From an uncultured Clostridia bacterium (GTDB lineage Bacteria > Bacillota > Clostridia > Oscillospirales > Ruminococcaceae): a DNA stretch of 8,728 nucleotides. Positions 6,262 to 8,728 of this stretch are shown piece by piece; position 1 is the first letter of the stretch, and every line of letters begins with the position of its first letter. The notes under the pieces are model-generated. The model had not been told where the DNA came from. It ran no database searches and worked only from the letters and a program-made list of their open reading frames with translations. The stretch lies in contig CAMEPN010000051.1 in assembly GCA_945931735.1 (NCBI GenBank), positions 1-8,728 of the forward strand, in the 5' to 3' direction. The position numbers were made by a program, and so were the translations under genes.

Positions 6262-8728
6262 CGTTGTTTACCTCGCTTTCGCCGCTTATCCTGCTGAGCA
6301 AATGCCTTGCGATAAGGTCGTCCCTGTTGACCCGAAGTACGCTTATGAGCTGCGCCCTTGCTTCGGCGGCGTCGCTTTCGTCTAAGGCCTCGACCGCGCG
6401 TTCATAGCTTCCGAGAGCCGCCTGACGGAGCTTTTTCTCCTCGTCGGGGCAGCCGTCTATCACTTCGTACAGCATGATGTCAAATCGGGTCTGCCCGCCC
6501 ATAAGCTCGTTTACGGTGCCGATACGCCTTGCGTTTATGTTGAGCCTTGCGGCTTTAAGCTCGGAGAGCACTTCCTCTGTTATAACGAACGTAAGCCCGA
6601 ACCTGCTCATGATATTCCGCAGGCAGTACTGAAGCTCTATCGCGGGGGAAACGGTGACGGTCTTCATCGCCTCGCCGCTGCCGATAACTCCTATTACGGA
6701 GCGGGAGTTCTGTATGGACACGTTTATGCTCGCGTCAATGTCCGCATGGCTGCCGAGCTTTTCCTGAATGGTGAGGGCGGATTCCGCCGCTTCGGCTGCG
6801 CTGCCGCTGAAAATGCAGGTTATCATCTTATCGGAGAATGACTGTATCGTGCCGCCCGTGCTGCCGAGCACCTCGGACACAATTCCGTATATCCCGTTAA
6901 GCGCGCAGAAGCCCTCTTCGTCGGAGAGATGCTCCGACGGGAGATTTATTCCTATAAACAGGTAGGTAAGCTCCGCATTGTTGTGGTCGCCGGGCTTTAC
7001 GTCCAGCACCGAGCTTTTCCCCATAAGTCTGAAGAAGCCCTTCGGGAGATATTTCTCGTATGCCTTGCTTATTACGTTTATGTTGTTGAAATACTTTTCA
7101 AGCTGGCGCGACATATTGCTGAAGCTTGCCGCCACGTCCTGAAGCTCGTCGTTGCTGCTGACAGAAACGGTCGTGCCGATCTTTCCCTCGGCGACCTCGG
7201 ACACTGCCCTTTTGAGCTTTTTCAGCGGACGGAGAAGCCCCGCCATTATCACGATGAACAGCACGCTGATTTCCACGATAAACAGCATTATGAACAGCGT
7301 CATAAGGTCGACATAATTGTGTATATGATCGTTGAGCGAGTCCTTTTCGGAGCCTATCTGGATAAACCCGACCTGCTTACCGCTGCTGTCGGTTATCGCG
7401 CGGACCGACTCCAGCCACTGCGTTCCAAGCTCTGTCGAATTTCCGATGATATCGACGCCGTCCTCCATGTTTGTTATGCGCTCAAAGCGGTCCTCGTCGG
7501 TCACGAAATAGGACACCCTCGCGCCGGGGAGCTGGTTTGAGTAGAACTCGTACTTATATCCGTCGTCGGTCAGTCTTGCGATCTCGACGAAGCTTATATG
7601 GAAATCCGTTTCTATAAAGCGGTTGATGAAGTCGCTGTTGTTGCTTATCTTTGAGGTGCTGCGGTATTCATAATTGCGGAATATTTCTCTTTGCTGCTCG
7701 GAAAGTCCGCTGTCCCTGAATTGGTCGCTGTCTATGCTAAGCTCTATGTAGTCAAGCGTATCCTCGAGCTGCGCCGCAGCCTGCGAGAATACAAGGTTGT
7801 TCATGCTGTTGAGCAGGAAGAAATGTATCATGACCGAAACAGATACGATAATCGCCGCGACGAGCATTATCTGCTTGATGATGACCTTTCTTACGGCGAG
7901 CAGCCGCCTTATCAGGAAGCATATCACAAGCGCCGCAGCGAACACAGCCGCCGCGCAGATAAAGAATACCAGAATGCACTTGTAGATCTCGAAGCCCGCC
8001 TCCGGGAACTCCGTGTTTTTCGCGGAATACGGGTTGAACAGGTAAATTTTGCGCGTGTCGGCGCCGTTTTCCTTTATTCCCGTGACATTGTAGGAATAAT
8101 TATCGTCCATGATCACGTGGACGTTTCTCAGCTGCGAGAAAGTGACCCCGTCGTATATTTCCGAGTCCGCCGTAATGATACTTTCCTGCAAGGAAAGCGC
8201 TTCCATGACGCCGTCCTCGTTGGGGCTTACTATTATATGCTTAAGGGAAACGCTGCCGACGTCGGTCAGAAACAGCGAGAAATAGGACGCCTGCGGGTCG
8301 TAGGGAACGCAGCCCTCTTCAAGATCGATAAGGTGAGTTCTCCCCTCGTTCGCGAGCAGGAACAGCTCGCCCTGCCTTGTCATGTAATACAGCCCGTCGT
8401 AGCCTCTCTGCGCCCAGATTATCCCTTCCTCGCAGTTTATGTCGTAGTGTATCATCTGCTGAACGGTGTCCTTGAATATCGGGTATACGAAAACGTCGCC
8501 GTCGGCAAGCATTATGATATCGGTGAAAAGCTTTGAGGATTCGTTTTCGGAGCTGATGAAATACTGCTCTAAATTGCAGCCATAGACGCCGAGCTTGGAT
8601 CCCGCCACGCGGAGCATTTCCTTAAGATAGCCCCCGTCGGCGTCGTATTCATCGACAACGATATCCGCCCCGTCTATCACGAGCGTATACACCCTGTCGT
8701 TTTCGGCGAGCAAGCCCATGTATCTTCC
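6224..8728 (-). CDS. Membrane receptor with extracytoplasmic sensor regions, HAMP and degenerate class III nucleotide-cyclase domain (5' partial)
   Basis: The first ATG in the window is at 8719 (831 residues to the TGA at 6224), but the frame stays open to the window edge and the residues read like the middle of a beta-rich repeat, so the real start is probably outside. Numbering from that ATG: residues 1-246 are beta-rich, possibly beta-propeller-like; TM1 about 247-270; an Arg/Lys-rich loop 271-278; TM2 about 279-303; an extracytoplasmic CACHE/PAS-like sensor 304-472; TM3 about 473-495; HAMP about 496-545; a pre-cyclase linker with YLPKGFFRLMGK at 557-568; cyclase homology about 583-755; and a helical TPR-like tail 756-815. 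The positive loop between TM1 and TM2 puts residues 1-246 outside, which requires an unseen N-terminal signal or TM. Against the class III consensus, metal Asp1 is Gly590, the base-recognition Lys is Ser627, the transition-state Asn and Arg are Glu695 and Cys699, and only metal Asp630 remains. A signalling or scaffold pseudo-cyclase is more likely than an active enzyme. The 3' end overlaps the gp25 gene by 38 nt. Confidence 0.88.
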   Translation of the reverse strand, partial: GRYMGLLAENDRVYTLVIDGADIVVDEYDADGGYLKEMLRVAGSKLGVYGCNLEQYFISSENESSKLFTDIIMLADGDVFVYPIFKDTVQQMIHYDINCEEGIIWAQRGYDGLYYMTRQGELFLLANEGRTHLIDLEEGCVPYDPQASYFSLFLTDVGSVSLKHIIVSPNEDGVMEALSLQESIITADSEIYDGVTFSQLRNVHVIMDDNYSYNVTGIKENGADTRKIYLFNPYSAKNTEFPEAGFEIYKCILVFFICAAAVFAAALVICFLIRRLLAVRKVIIKQIMLVAAIIVSVSVMIHFFLLNSMNNLVFSQAAAQLEDTLDYIELSIDSDQFRDSGLSEQQREIFRNYEYRSTSKISNNSDFINRFIETDFHISFVEIARLTDDGYKYEFYSNQLPGARVSYFVTDEDRFERITNMEDGVDIIGNSTELGTQWLESVRAITDSSGKQVGFIQIGSEKDSLNDHIHNYVDLMTLFIMLFIVEISVLFIVIMAGLLRPLKKLKRAVSEVAEGKIGTTVSVSSNDELQDVAASFSNMSRQLEKYFNNINVISKAYEKYLPKGFFRLMGKSSVLDVKPGDHNNAELTYLFIGINLPSEHLSDEEGFCALNGIYGIVSEVLGSTGGTIQSFSDKMITCIFSGSAAEAAESALTIQEKLGSHADIDASINVSIQNSRSVIGVIGSGEAMKTVTVSPAIELQYCLRNIMSRFGLTFVITEEVLSELKAARLNINARRIGTVNELMGGQTRFDIMLYEVIDGCPDEEKKLRQAALGSYERAVEALDESDAAEARAQLISVLRVNRDDLIARHLLSRISGESEVNNDERSKDRLEIPD
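6270..6274 (-). promoter_or_regulatory. Shine-Dalgarno of the gp25 gene, inside the receptor coding sequence
   Basis: GAGGT on the minus strand lies eight bases before the gp25 ATG at 6261. Both the site and the start codon lie within the last codons of the receptor gene, so ribosomes translating the receptor pass over it. This supports the ATG at 6261 and suggests translational coupling of receptor and wedge protein. Confidence 0.75.

Noticed and set aside
6455..6973. Active adenylate or guanylate cyclase
   Set aside because: The fold is present, but one metal Asp, the base-recognition Lys and the transition-state Asn and Arg are all replaced, so an enzymatic call is not supported.

Overview
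All genes in this window lie on the minus strand, so transcription runs from high to low coordinates. They form one tightly packed run: a multi-pass membrane receptor ending in a cyclase-homology domain (6224-8728, 5' end cut by the window edge), a GPW/gp25-type baseplate wedge protein (5872-6261), two large and different baseplate-J-like proteins (3136-5841 and 1057-3108), and a tail-protein-I-like protein (53-1060). The last four match the wedge/baseplate block of a phage-tail-like contractile injection system of the extracellular type (eCIS; Afp/PVC/MAC-like, afp9-afp11-afp12 order followed by a tail-I protein). A classical P2-like phage tail has a single J protein of about 300 residues instead.

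Neighbouring genes are separated by 27-30 bp or overlap by 4 and 38 nt. There is no room for a promoter and no visible terminator between them, so they look like one polycistronic transcript. The strong AAGGAGG-type Shine-Dalgarno sequences, GC-rich third positions, and sequence style of the cyclase and baseplate proteins suggest a Firmicute/Clostridia-type anaerobe, possibly Oscillospiraceae/Ruminococcus-like. That assignment is inference only. Sheath, tube, spike, PAAR tip, AAA+ ATPase, tape measure, fibre and effector genes are not in the window.

The most notable feature is the receptor. Reading from the outside in, it has a beta-rich extracytoplasmic region that continues past the window edge, a TM hairpin, a second CACHE/PAS-like extracytoplasmic sensor region, a third TM, a HAMP, and a class III nucleotide-cyclase fold. 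The cyclase fold has lost nearly every catalytic position, keeping one metal-binding Asp. Its last 38 nt contain the start of the gp25 gene, and the gp25 ribosome-binding site is also inside the receptor coding sequence. A pseudo-cyclase receptor physically and translationally joined to an injection-system baseplate operon suggests that envelope sensing could be linked to assembly, anchoring or firing of the particle. That functional link is a hypothesis.
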